Part shown: positions 53,598 through 62,735 of the stretch, in pieces
How the letters are laid out: each line of letters starts with the position of its first letter
Numbering within the stretch: the first letter of the stretch is position 1
Assembly: GCA_025454795.1 (NCBI GenBank)
Contig: JALONT010000003.1
Coordinates: forward strand, 47,925-111,924
DNA: 64,000 nt
Direction: 5' to 3'
Source of the DNA: Bacteroidales bacterium
GTDB taxonomy: Bacteria; Bacteroidota; Bacteroidia; Bacteroidales; VadinHA17
The notes under the pieces: model-generated
The model's database searches: none
Told to the model about the DNA's origin: nothing
The model's input: only the letters and a program-made list of their open reading frames with translations
Translations under genes and position numbers: made by a program

Positions 53598-55112
53598 TCA
53601 TGAAGTCAATTGCCCGGATGTTGCATTTTCAACTTCTCCGATAGACATACGCAGGATATTCTCTTCAGAATATTCCTTTTTAGCCAGTTCGCCCTGAACC
53701 TGTCCTTTGTGCATTACAACTATCCGATCGCAAATACCCATTAATTCTGAAGTTTCAGAAGAAATAACAACTATTGCCACTCCTTTTTGTGAAAGTTCAT
53801 TGATCAGGTTATAAATCTCGACTTTTGCTCCAATATCAACACCACGTGTAGGTTCATCTATAAGTAACACTCTGCAATCCCGGTTAAGCCATTTTGCCAG
53901 AGAAACTTTCTGCTGATTTCCTCCACTTAATTTACCCGCTTCCTGATCTTCATTTTCCGTTTTTATGGCCAGTCTTCTGATAAGTTCAATTGTGTTATTC
54001 CTCTCTTTTTTCACATTGATAAAACCAAAATGATCAGTAATCCCTTTAAAATTAGTCAGACTGATATTCTCTTTTACAGTCAATGAAAGAATCACTCCGT
54101 GCTGTTTTCTGTCTTCCGGCACCATACCGATTCCTTTACTCACTGCCTTCCGGGGAGACCGGAGTTGAAGTTCTTTTCCATACAGGAATATTTTTCCTTG
54201 TTTCCGCTTATCAGCAGCAAAAATAGCCCTTACAGTTTCACTGCGACCACTGCCGACCAAACCTGCAATTCCAACTATCTCGCCTTCTTTTATCGAGAGT
54301 GAAACACCTTTTACCTTTTCTGCGACATGAATGCCAACTACTTTTAATACTTCTTCTCCAATAATTGTTTCACGAAAAGGATACATTGCATCAAGCGATC
54401 TTCCCAGCATTAACTTAATGATTGAATCCCTGTCGGTTTCAGATACCGGAAAACTCCCGCTGGAAGTTCCGTCTTTCAGAACAGTTATCCGGTCGGCAAT
54501 CTGAAAAACCTCACTTAAGTGATGTGAAATATAAATAATAGCGACGGACTCTTTTTTAAGTTTTTTCAATGTATCGAATAGCTTTTGAATCTCCTGCGGA
54601 CCCAGCACTGCAGAGGGTTCATCAAGGATCAGCACTCTCACGTTCTCAGATAATGCTTTTGCAATTTCCACAATCTGCTGCTGTGCAATGCTAAGGTCAC
54701 CTACTTTTAAAGAGGGATTTATGCTGAAACCAATACTATTAATGAGTGCTTCTGCATTCATCTTCATTTTACCCCACTTCATCCAGAAACCTGTTGTGTC
54801 TAATTGATTTAAGAACACATTTTCCGCAACCGATAATCCGGGTACAAGTGAAAATTCCTGGTAAATTATACCAATTCCCAGTTTCTTGCTGTCATGTGTA
54901 TTCTTAATCTGGACTTCTTTGCCATCAATAAATATCTGGCCGTAATCTTTAGTATAAGCACCTGAAAGTATTTTCATCAGGGTGGATTTACCGGCACCAT
55001 TCTCTCCAATGAGTGCATGGATTTCGCCCGGGATGACTTTTAATGTGACATTTTTTAATGCAGCAATCCCACCGAATGATTTGGAAATATTTCTTAATTC
55101 AACCCTATTCAC
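53598..55112 (-). CDS. RbsA-type sugar ABC transporter, double ATPase
   Basis: A 504-residue ATPase with two cassettes. The first has a full Walker A GENGAGKST (36-44) and LSIAQQQIVEIAKALS with Walker B LILDEPSAVL. The second has the degenerate Walker A GLVGSGRSE typical of RbsA/MglA, and the signature LSGGNQQKVSLAKWL with Walker B LLIDEPTRGVD. Everything expected is present. The gap to the upstream binding protein (155 bases) holds a GC-rich dispersed repeat. Confidence 0.94.
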   Translation of the reverse strand: MNRVELRNISKSFGGIAALKNVTLKVIPGEIHALIGENGAGKSTLMKILSGAYTKDYGQIFIDGKEVQIKNTHDSKKLGIGIIYQEFSLVPGLSVAENVFLNQLDTTGFWMKWGKMKMNAEALINSIGFSINPSLKVGDLSIAQQQIVEIAKALSENVRVLILDEPSAVLGPQEIQKLFDTLKKLKKESVAIIYISHHLSEVFQIADRITVLKDGTSSGSFPVSETDRDSIIKLMLGRSLDAMYPFRETIIGEEVLKVVGIHVAEKVKGVSLSIKEGEIVGIAGLVGSGRSETVRAIFAADKRKQGKIFLYGKELQLRSPRKAVSKGIGMVPEDRKQHGVILSLTVKENISLTNFKGITDHFGFINVKKERNNTIELIRRLAIKTENEDQEAGKLSGGNQQKVSLAKWLNRDCRVLLIDEPTRGVDIGAKVEIYNLINELSQKGVAIVVISSETSELMGICDRIVVMHKGQVQGELAKKEYSEENILRMSIGEVENATSGQLTS

Positions 55113-55177
55113 AATATTACTTTTATTGTAAACAACTAATATTCAGCCCATTTGTCGTTGGCGCTGATTTGAATTCC

Positions 55178-55218
55178 GTGTTTTGTCCGAACCCACCCCT
55201 TTCCCCTTCCAGGAGGGG
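55178..55218. repeat. CCCCTCC-type GC-rich repeat (transporter copy)
   Basis: On the minus strand the stretch reads ATCCCCTCCTGGAAGGGG and then AAAGGGGTGGGTTCGG, like the copies at 29926-29965 and 34346-34400. It lies between the binding-protein gene and the ATPase gene. Confidence 0.65.
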
Positions 55219-55267
55219 ATCTGAAGATTCAGACCTTTTGCTCGTGATTGTTTATCGAATATTCAAG

Positions 55268-56341
55268 TTAAAAAATAGCCTTCGGATCATAATACTTATC
55301 CACGTTATTTTTTGTGATTATAACTGCATCGGTATAGATTATTTTATCAATTTGCCTTTCGCCATTCAGATATTTAACCACAGCCTCAACCACTAATCTT
55401 GCCAGCTCTCCGGGACTATTAAGTGCCGTTACACCGAATTTTCCTTCCTTAATCAACTCATATGCTTCTTTTTGTCCATCGAAACCTGCAACGAGTATAT
55501 TATCAGCTTTACCTGATTCATTAATCGCTTTCAGCGCACCCATTCCCATAGCATCATTTTCAGCTACCAACAGATTAATATCAGGGTATGCAACAAGTAT
55601 ATCTTCCATTGCTTTCAGTCCGCCATTATTAGTCCAGTTGCCCCATCCCTGCGAAACGATTGTAAGGTCTGCTTTACCCTGGGTCATCATTTGTGTTTCA
55701 GCAAAACCGCGTACGAAACCCAGCCGCTTCTCTTTTCCTACAGGATTACCCTGACTGCCACTTATCAAGGCTGCTTTTATCTTGGTTCTTCCCATTTTAT
55801 TCACTATCCATTCTCCTATTAATTCTCCGTTCCCCTCATTGTTTGCCTGGACAGATGTAATATAATTTGCTGTTGGATCAATTGCGCTATCAACAATGAA
55901 TACAGGTACGCCTGATTTTACTGCAGCATTTACAGCAGGCACAAGGGCTTTGTGGTCAAGGGGATTCAGTATTAAAACATCTACCCCGGCGGCAATCAGA
56001 TCTTCAAGTGATGTTATTTGCTTGATTATATCATCCTGCCCGTCAGCAGAAAGGAATTTCATTCCATAACCTTCAGTATATTTTTGAATGTATTGTGTAA
56101 GCACAACATAAAAAGGTGCATTATGAGATGGAGTACAATACCCGATTTTTATGTTTGTCAGATCTGATTTATTTACTTCAGCAGTTGAATCAATGGTACT
56201 TCTCTTTTGTTTTTCTGTTCCCTGTTTAGAATTGCAGGCCATCAAACTCAAAGCAAAAATACTTATGTAAAGAAAAATCAGATAACGTCTTCTTCGGATG
56301 ACTACAAATTGTTTTGTTTGTGGTGCTTTCATCTTGATCAT
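55268..56341 (-). CDS. RbsB-type sugar-binding lipoprotein
   Basis: The periplasmic-side substrate-binding protein of the transporter, 357 residues. A membrane-targeting segment (YLIFLYISIFALSLMAC) ends in a lipobox with a cysteine at about residue 36. The mature part is a type I periplasmic fold: IKIGYCTPSHNAPFYVVLTQ, IAAGVDVLILNPLDHKALVP and ILVAGFDGQKEAYELIKEG. A second ATG three codons later (MKAPQ) is an alternative start. The ligand is probably a monosaccharide or polyol, given the dehydrogenase next door. Confidence 0.92.
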   Translation of the reverse strand: MIKMKAPQTKQFVVIRRRRYLIFLYISIFALSLMACNSKQGTEKQKRSTIDSTAEVNKSDLTNIKIGYCTPSHNAPFYVVLTQYIQKYTEGYGMKFLSADGQDDIIKQITSLEDLIAAGVDVLILNPLDHKALVPAVNAAVKSGVPVFIVDSAIDPTANYITSVQANNEGNGELIGEWIVNKMGRTKIKAALISGSQGNPVGKEKRLGFVRGFAETQMMTQGKADLTIVSQGWGNWTNNGGLKAMEDILVAYPDINLLVAENDAMGMGALKAINESGKADNILVAGFDGQKEAYELIKEGKFGVTALNSPGELARLVVEAVVKYLNGERQIDKIIYTDAVIITKNNVDKYYDPKAIF

Positions 56342-56351
56342 ATAAGTTTAT

Positions 56352-57238
56352 TTAAAAAATATTATGTGTCAGACCCGGGGTTGCCCCTTTCCCGGTGCAT
56401 ACATAAGCTGCGAATTCTGTAGCTTTCCTGTGTGTTTCTGTCAATGGAATTCCTTTTAGAATTCCAGCGATGAAAATGGCTGTAAAAGCATCTCCCGCGC
56501 CTACCGTATCAGCGACCTGTTCTTTCGGGACTTTAGTATATGATGACTCTTCAGCATTTTTAATAATACTCCCACTGCTTCCCATTGTATAAACAATATA
56601 TTTTAAGCTGAAATGCCTGAGGATCTTTTCCCTGTCTTTCAGGGACTGGTATTGCAAATGCCCGATTCTGTCAGTCAGGTCAGCATTCATTTCAGGGTAG
56701 CTTTCATACCTTTGGGATAGTTCATCAACACTCCACTCCAGGCTTGCAAGGTGAGCGCCTGTAAAATCAATTCCCGGATACTGCTTCAATAAATTATCAC
56801 GGGCATCTATCTGCGTCTGGTATGAAGGGGCTTCCGGTTGCAGGTACATATGATACTGCGGATGGGCTTCGAAATAACGCCGATCGATCCGGTCAATTGT
56901 TTGCTGTGTAAAACTATCTGTGCCAAAACTGTCTACCGAAAAAGTTCCGAAAAAGGCAAATTCATCAGGGAAAAGCTTCTTCATCGAACTGGTAATTTCC
57001 AACTGTTCATCAATCGAAACCCCGGCATCTATATTTATTGAAATCAATTTAAAATTCAATTTAGCTGCATATTCAATATATCCGGGATCGGAAGTATTGT
57101 AGTGAAAATGGGCGTCTATTTTCTGCATTTTTTCAAAGTCAAAACCGAGTAATAGTCGATATTATTATTTATGCATCCCATGATAGAAAAAACTAAGGCA
57201 CTTATAAATAACATGTAAATGAAATTCATTCTTTTCAT
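56352..57238 (-). pseudogene. Amidohydrolase lipoprotein fused to a PfkB kinase tail
   Basis: From ATG 57238 a lipoprotein leader reads MKRMNFIYMLFISALVFSIM and GC (a lipobox). After a one-base shift near 57140 the frame becomes DFEKMQKIDAHFHYNT, a metal-dependent amidohydrolase start. Residues 1-81 of the remaining 258-codon frame and 82-170 are two amidohydrolase blocks that normally lie about 65 residues apart. From about residue 171 the text is the C-terminal part of a PfkB kinase (TMGSSGS, then VADTVGAGDAFTA with GAGD at 210-213). The sequence thus shows a frameshift, an internal deletion and a gene fusion. Confidence 0.75.
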
Positions 57239-57272
57239 CTTTATTCAAGTGTTTAATGCTTTTAACAAAAAA

Positions 57273-60200
57273 TCATATCTGTAGAAGCTCCCGTCCGAAT
57301 TTTCTCCAGATAGGTATTTTGAGCGATTCAAGCCAGACAATGAAACGCTTCAGTACATTATAATATAATGTCACGAATAACGCTAAAACCATGATCCAGA
57401 TAGCTGCCATATTAAACAGTAATGTAGGTACTTTCATATTACCAAGAAGTTTAAAAGGTGCAAAGAAGTGCGCTCTTCCCCATTTTGAATCCGGGGCCAT
57501 GAAGATCGGATCAGCTTTCTGAACAATCCTGTCTTTAGCATCATATTTCTGGCTCGTGCTGTACCTGTTCAGGACAATATTTGCAAGGTTTTCATTGTAA
57601 TCCCTGTCGCGCATCCTGAGATACTTATCCTCTCCCATTTGCTTTCTCCTTTCTTCATGTATAGAATCCAGGCGGTCGGATAATATCCTGCTGTTTTTTC
57701 TGAAAGTTGTTTTAAGGCTGTCAAAATAGAGCTTGGTATCATCAGCTATAATATCGTTGAATCCGGAATAATTTACACTGCTGATCCATTTGCCGGGACT
57801 GATTCCGGAAACTTCTGCAAGCTCATTAATATGGTAATTTAGCTTTACAAAATTATTTTCAGAATACTCCCTGTAATCCGGATCTTTACCCCATCTGATG
57901 CACTGATCTACTTTAGCCTTCAGTTCAGGGATCAGGAATGTCGCATACCAGTCATTCCGGCTCTTCTCCATTGCATCATTAAAGATAGGCTTTTCATAAT
58001 CGTTGCTCCTGAACTGTTCCACGGTTATTGCCTCATAAGCCCAGCGAGTTGCCATGACATCTCCAATTACAGGCACATAGATTTTCCCGCTGAATGATCC
58101 GGGAAGCTCATCAAACTTTATCATCGCTCCTCCTAAGAGCAGCTGGGGAACAAGAATAAGCGGTATAAGAATATAAATGCTTATCACACTTCTCATGCCG
58201 GCAGATATATTCAATCCCAGCATGTTACCGAAACAGGCTGTGGAGAAAAGTATCAGCCATTGCTGCAGGAGCATTCCCCTGACACCCAGAACCAGATTGG
58301 CCACGATGACAAACGTCAGGGTCTGAATTGCGGATAAAGTAAAAAGAAAGTTGATCTTCGAAATAAGATAACTTAATCTGCTCAGGTTAAGGAATTTCTC
58401 CCTTTCAAGTATCTTTCTGTCCCGGTATATTTCTTCAGCGCTTACAGTCAGTCCGATGAAGAGGGCAACTATGACAGCCATGAACAGGAATACCCAGTAG
58501 TTTTTATTAGTTGAAAAGAGATAGATTCCGTTCTCGCTGTACTTTGATATATACCCAAGGATGAGTGCAAGCAGAGGTGCTTCGAGTAAATTGATGGCCA
58601 TATACTGCCTGTCGGCAAGCTTCCTGATAATGTTTCGCCTGATGAAAGTCCTGATCTGGTCAGATTTTTGAGGTACTTTAAAGTTGCCAGGGGTAACCGG
58701 AGTTTTCTGAGGCGTTTCAGTCAGTACAGGCATCATTTTCCCCCTGTATTTTTCGTGCCACTCCTGAGGAGTTACCTGCCTGTTTTTTCCTGGTAATCCG
58801 CTATTGTCGATAACTTTTACTTCGATGATATGAAGGATATTGTCTGTTTCAATATTACCGCAGCTGGGGCATTCACTTTCTGCTGCATTTGCCTGTGATG
58901 TTTCAGTTTTAAAATAAACGAGAGCTTCCACAGGGTCACCGTCGTAGATCATATAACCGCCTTTGTCGAGAAGCCAGAGTCTGTCAAACAACTTAAGAAT
59001 ATCAGATGAAGGCTGGTGAATATTGGCAAAAACCAGTTTTCCGCTCAACGCCTGATTTCTAAGGAGGCTCATCACCTTTTCTGAATCAAAAGATGATAAG
59101 CCGGATGTAGGTTCGTCAATGAAGAGTACCACGGGTTCGCGCATGAGTTCCAGACCTATATTAAGTCTCTTGCGCTGGCCCCCGCTTACTTTTTTATTCA
59201 GCAGATCACCGACCTGAAGATCCCTGATTTCATACAGATCGAGATCGCGAAGGACTTTTTCAACCGTACTGTTCAATTGTTCCTCGGTGTAATCACCAAA
59301 GCAGAGCCTGGCATTGAAGTAAAGGTTCTGGTAAACTGTCAGTTCCTCAATAAGCATATCATCCTGGGGAACATATCCGATCATCCCTTTTATCTCTTCA
59401 GTATCGGAATAGATATCATATCCATTTAAATATATGTTACCTGTTGCCGGCTTAATTTTTCCATGAAGCAGGTTGAGCATTGTTGTCTTCCCGACTCCGC
59501 TGCCACCCATTATTCCTATCATGTTTCCAGACTCAACCCTGAAGCTCATTTTCCTGATACCGTTATCGGAGTTTTTAAAAAGGTATTCAATATTATGACC
59601 TTCGAATTTTATCAGCTCGGGGAATTTTCTCGAAACGAACTTCTTGAAAATCCTGGAATAGTAAATCGGCTCAATACCCTGTCCTTTTATATTTACCCCA
59701 CGTTCAAGGAGGTAAGGCCGGCATGAAATAATATCCCTGCTCTTGAAGTAGAGTGCAAGAGGACCATCATAAGTAAGGAGAAGTGTTCCTGTGCTTTCAA
59801 TATATAATACGACCAGATGACCCTTAAATCCCTTTACTCTGATATGACGCCATTCCTCATAATTCTTGTACTGCCCGGCTCCTGAGAATTCAGGATTGTC
59901 GCTTTCGATGATCAGGACGCAATCGGTCGATATCTCATCATATGACCTGCCTATCATGAAGGCAATTGCGTTGTTATACTCTTTCTTGGAAATATTGAAT
60001 GTACGGGAGACAATATCAATGATGGTTCTTTCCTGATCAGAGACAAGCCCGTCTTCAAAGGCAAACTCGATAAGCTGAAGGAACACAATCATTCTCTCTT
60101 CCAGGAATAGTCCTTTTTTTATCTGTCTGCATATGTTAGTGATCTGGAATGAAATAAGCGAATCTTCATCAGCCAGTTCGGATTTATCAAGGCTTTTTAA

Positions 60201-60386
60201 TTCATTTGAATAAAACTCGAGATTATTTTCAAACAGAGCAAAATATTCCTCTTCGAGTTCCCTGTTTAGATATCTTCTGAGGTAAGTGCGAAGAATTTTT
60301 TTGCCTCTTGATGTGATCCCGACAGGATTAACGGTAGAGACAATGGCAAAAATATGGATCAGCGCTAATAAGACAGATTCCCTCAT
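57273..60386 (-). CDS. Large ABC-2 type transporter with TerB-like N-terminus
   Basis: A 1037-residue ABCG-like half transporter. Residues about 30-145 are helical and resemble a TerB-type domain (FEDGLVSDQERTIIDIVSRTF). The ATPase follows, with Walker A GGSGVGKT (294-301), signature VSGGQRKRLNIG and Walker B VVLFIDEPTSGLSS. A CPSCGN motif near 505 may bind zinc, and the C-terminal half has about seven membrane segments and a large extracytoplasmic loop. Substrate unknown. It is downstream of the lipoprotein gene at 60452, from which a terminator separates it. Confidence 0.85.
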   Translation of the reverse strand: MRESVLLALIHIFAIVSTVNPVGITSRGKKILRTYLRRYLNRELEEEYFALFENNLEFYSNELKSLDKSELADEDSLISFQITNICRQIKKGLFLEERMIVFLQLIEFAFEDGLVSDQERTIIDIVSRTFNISKKEYNNAIAFMIGRSYDEISTDCVLIIESDNPEFSGAGQYKNYEEWRHIRVKGFKGHLVVLYIESTGTLLLTYDGPLALYFKSRDIISCRPYLLERGVNIKGQGIEPIYYSRIFKKFVSRKFPELIKFEGHNIEYLFKNSDNGIRKMSFRVESGNMIGIMGGSGVGKTTMLNLLHGKIKPATGNIYLNGYDIYSDTEEIKGMIGYVPQDDMLIEELTVYQNLYFNARLCFGDYTEEQLNSTVEKVLRDLDLYEIRDLQVGDLLNKKVSGGQRKRLNIGLELMREPVVLFIDEPTSGLSSFDSEKVMSLLRNQALSGKLVFANIHQPSSDILKLFDRLWLLDKGGYMIYDGDPVEALVYFKTETSQANAAESECPSCGNIETDNILHIIEVKVIDNSGLPGKNRQVTPQEWHEKYRGKMMPVLTETPQKTPVTPGNFKVPQKSDQIRTFIRRNIIRKLADRQYMAINLLEAPLLALILGYISKYSENGIYLFSTNKNYWVFLFMAVIVALFIGLTVSAEEIYRDRKILEREKFLNLSRLSYLISKINFLFTLSAIQTLTFVIVANLVLGVRGMLLQQWLILFSTACFGNMLGLNISAGMRSVISIYILIPLILVPQLLLGGAMIKFDELPGSFSGKIYVPVIGDVMATRWAYEAITVEQFRSNDYEKPIFNDAMEKSRNDWYATFLIPELKAKVDQCIRWGKDPDYREYSENNFVKLNYHINELAEVSGISPGKWISSVNYSGFNDIIADDTKLYFDSLKTTFRKNSRILSDRLDSIHEERRKQMGEDKYLRMRDRDYNENLANIVLNRYSTSQKYDAKDRIVQKADPIFMAPDSKWGRAHFFAPFKLLGNMKVPTLLFNMAAIWIMVLALFVTLYYNVLKRFIVWLESLKIPIWRKFGRELLQI

Positions 60387-60400
60387 ATAGACATCATCGG

Positions 60401-60434
60401 AAAAAAAGACCGCAAAGGAAGTTGCTTTGCGGTC
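60401..60434 (-). terminator. Rho-independent terminator after the 60.5 kb lipoprotein gene
   Basis: On the minus strand GACCGCAAAG pairs exactly with CTTTGCGGTC (60425-60434 and 60408-60417) around a seven-base loop, followed by seven T residues. It lies 18 bases after the lipoprotein stop and 15 bases before the next start. Confidence 0.9.
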
Positions 60435-60451
60435 AAATATGTAAAACTATA

Positions 60452-61282
60452 TTATTGTACTATCTGCCCTCTTACTTCTTCAATGGCTTTGGTTAAATCC
60501 ATTATATTCTGATTTGTAAGACTGGTTCCCAGACCTTCATAAACCTTTTTAACAGGATACAACTTTTTAATAAAATCACTGACTATCGGATCTGTTTCAT
60601 AGGGTTTTGATAATTCCAAGAATAGTTCGAATGATTTTTTCTGTTCCAACAAATTCTTGGAGATTCCGGCGACCTGATATGCAGCCTCTGAAACATGGGT
60701 GGTAAGAAACATCCCTTCAACCCAGGCACCTCCGACAACCAGCAGAGCCATGGTTTGCTGGTCATTGTCAGCCAGATAAGTGTAAGTATCATTGAAGGCT
60801 GATGTCAGCACTTTTACAAGTTCATCCCTGTTGTCAAAGTTCTGCTTTATTCTGTCATATAAGGTTTCATCATATATTTTCGACATATTGAGTTCATTCG
60901 AAAGAGACCTTATTGCATCCAGGTAATTAATTACCTCCTGCTGTATATTATAAAGAGTCGCATAGCTGAGATCCGCACCAAATACTCCCAGATTGATTGC
61001 TTTTGATGAGGTGCTGAAATATTTTTTTGCATTCTCAACAGGGTTTGAGATCCCGAAAATGTACCCAACCTCAAGGTCCGTAAGCATCTTAATTACCTCA
61101 GCAGATGTAGGTAAAGGATATACATTGGATTCTATCTCCCCTTCGATCGTCTTGATCTTTTCCATCTCTACTAATTTCTGTTCTTTATTAGACTCCTTGG
61201 TTTTACCACTTTTACATGAGGTGATGCCTGAGAAGCTTACTAAGAGTATTGGAAGTAATAATAGTGCAATGATCTTTTTCAT
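60452..61282 (-). CDS. Lipoprotein of unknown function
   Basis: A 276-residue protein with a lipoprotein signal: hydrophobic IALLLLPILLVSFSG, then a cysteine at about residue 23 in ITSCKSG. The mature part begins with a charged linker (residues 24-45) and is mostly helical (EVINYLDAIRSLSNELNMS, LLVVGGAWVEGMFLTTHVSE). No catalytic motif is recognised. A terminator follows it closely. An inverted GTGACTAAAG repeat lies upstream. Confidence 0.65.
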   Translation of the reverse strand: MKKIIALLLLPILLVSFSGITSCKSGKTKESNKEQKLVEMEKIKTIEGEIESNVYPLPTSAEVIKMLTDLEVGYIFGISNPVENAKKYFSTSSKAINLGVFGADLSYATLYNIQQEVINYLDAIRSLSNELNMSKIYDETLYDRIKQNFDNRDELVKVLTSAFNDTYTYLADNDQQTMALLVVGGAWVEGMFLTTHVSEAAYQVAGISKNLLEQKKSFELFLELSKPYETDPIVSDFIKKLYPVKKVYEGLGTSLTNQNIMDLTKAIEEVRGQIVQ

Positions 61283-61353
61283 ACTGATTATTTTTATTTC
61301 TAATATAATTGATAAAACTGCCCATAAAAGTAATAAATATATTGAAAAAAAAT

Positions 61354-61466
61354 AAGTGACTAGAGTTTGGAGTGACTAAAGTGACTAAAGTTATGATAAA
61401 ATATCAAAATATACTTTCAGAACCCAACTCTAGTCACTCTTAACTCTAGTCACTCCAAACTTTTTT
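61354..61466. repeat. GTGACTAAAG / CTCTAGTCAC inverted repeat
   Basis: Left-arm units (AAGTGACTAGAGTTTGG, AGTGACTAAAGTGACTAAAG) and right-arm units (ACTCTAGTCACTCTTAAC, CTCTAGTCACTCCAAAC) are complementary, with a T-tract after the right arm. It fills the divergent gap 61283-61502, which otherwise holds only AT-rich sequence with a TATCTTTA promoter-like box near 61470. Confidence 0.65.
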
Positions 61467-61502
61467 TATATCTTTAACCCCCTGAATTTATATTATTATC
61501 TG

Positions 61503-62678
61503 ATGCATTGGAATTTTGATGAGGAGGTTATCAGGGAAGGTACCGATTGTATTAAATACGATCTGCGGGAAGAGATATTCGGAAAGAAGGATGTTATACC
61601 TATGTGGGTGGCTGATATGGATTTCAGAACTCCCGGTTTTATTGTTGACAAACTCCGGAACCGCCTCAGTCATGAGATCTTCGGATATTCATTTCGTCCA
61701 CCGGAATATTTTAGCTCAATAATCAGCTGGCTCAAAGCAAGACATGACTGGCAGCTTGAAAAAGAATGGATCTGTTTTTGCCCGGGTATCGTCCCGGCAC
61801 TTAACCTTTGCACCCTGGCATTTACGCGCCCGGGAGAGTCAATAATTGTTCAGCCTCCCGTTTATTTTCCTTTCTTTTCGGCAGTCGAGAGTCATGGCCG
61901 TAATCTTGTTTATAACCATCTTATTGAGGAAAACGGTAGATGGACAATGGATTTCGATTCACTGGCTGCATCAGTGAACGAAAACACAAAGATGATAATC
62001 ATTTCAAATCCCCATAATCCGGTAGGGAGGGTCTGGTCTCCGGAAGAGCTGGAAAAACTGGCTGATATTTGTCTCAAAAACAGTATTCTCATCCTCTCTG
62101 ATGAGATCCATAACGACCTTGTGCTTCCCGGGTTCAGCCATTCAACTGTTGCAAAAATATCTGACAGGGTTGCCGAAATCACAGTAACATGCATAGCCCC
62201 AAGTAAAACCTTTAACCTGGCAGGGCTTGGAACCTCTTCAGTTATCATTTCCAATCCGGTTCTGCGAAAATACTTTAACAAAAAAGTTGAAAACCTGCAT
62301 ATCGGGAACAGTAATATCTTTGGCACAATTGCCTCAATAGCTGCCTATTCTGAAGGATATGACTGGCTTGATGAACTTATGATCTATATCAGCCAGAATG
62401 CTGATCTTGTTATGGAATACTGCCGTGAGCTGATCCCTGAAATAGTTCCTGTAAGACCTGAAGCCACTTATATGATATGGCTGGATTGCCGTAAATTTGA
62501 AATGCCTGGAAAAGAGCTCCAGAAATTCTTTATCGAAAAGTGCGGAGCAGGTATGAATGAGGGTTCCACTTTTGGCCCAGGAGGTGAAGGATTCATGAGA
62601 ATGAACCTGGGAACGACCCGTCAGACCATAACCAGAGCACTTGAACAGATAGAGAAGGCTGTTGCAGCATTAAGGTAA
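61503..62678 (+). CDS. PatB/MalY-type PLP enzyme (cystathionine beta-lyase-like aminotransferase)
   Basis: A fold-type I PLP enzyme of 391 residues. IPMWVADMDFRTP (31-43) is the hallmark of the PatB/MalY group, SNPHNPVGRVW and LSDEIHNDLVLPG are cofactor-binding segments, and the PLP lysine lies in APSKTFNLAGL. Members split cystathionine or cysteine conjugates at the C-S bond and can act as aminotransferases. It is followed by an ATGAGTT microsatellite and then carA, and no operon link is evident. Confidence 0.9.
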   Translation: MHWNFDEEVIREGTDCIKYDLREEIFGKKDVIPMWVADMDFRTPGFIVDKLRNRLSHEIFGYSFRPPEYFSSIISWLKARHDWQLEKEWICFCPGIVPALNLCTLAFTRPGESIIVQPPVYFPFFSAVESHGRNLVYNHLIEENGRWTMDFDSLAASVNENTKMIIISNPHNPVGRVWSPEELEKLADICLKNSILILSDEIHNDLVLPGFSHSTVAKISDRVAEITVTCIAPSKTFNLAGLGTSSVIISNPVLRKYFNKKVENLHIGNSNIFGTIASIAAYSEGYDWLDELMIYISQNADLVMEYCRELIPEIVPVRPEATYMIWLDCRKFEMPGKELQKFFIEKCGAGMNEGSTFGPGGEGFMRMNLGTTRQTITRALEQIEKAVAALR

Positions 62679-62682
62679 GAAG

Positions 62683-62715
62683 TATGAGTTATGAGTTATG
62701 AGTTATGAGTTATGA
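62683..62715. repeat. ATGAGTT tandem microsatellite
   Basis: Four consecutive TATGAGT-type heptamers lie between the PatB-like gene and carA. They resemble the GAATTAT array at 6743-6780 in unit length and position between genes. Confidence 0.65.
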
Positions 62716-62735
62716 AAAAATTGTATTATGAATAA

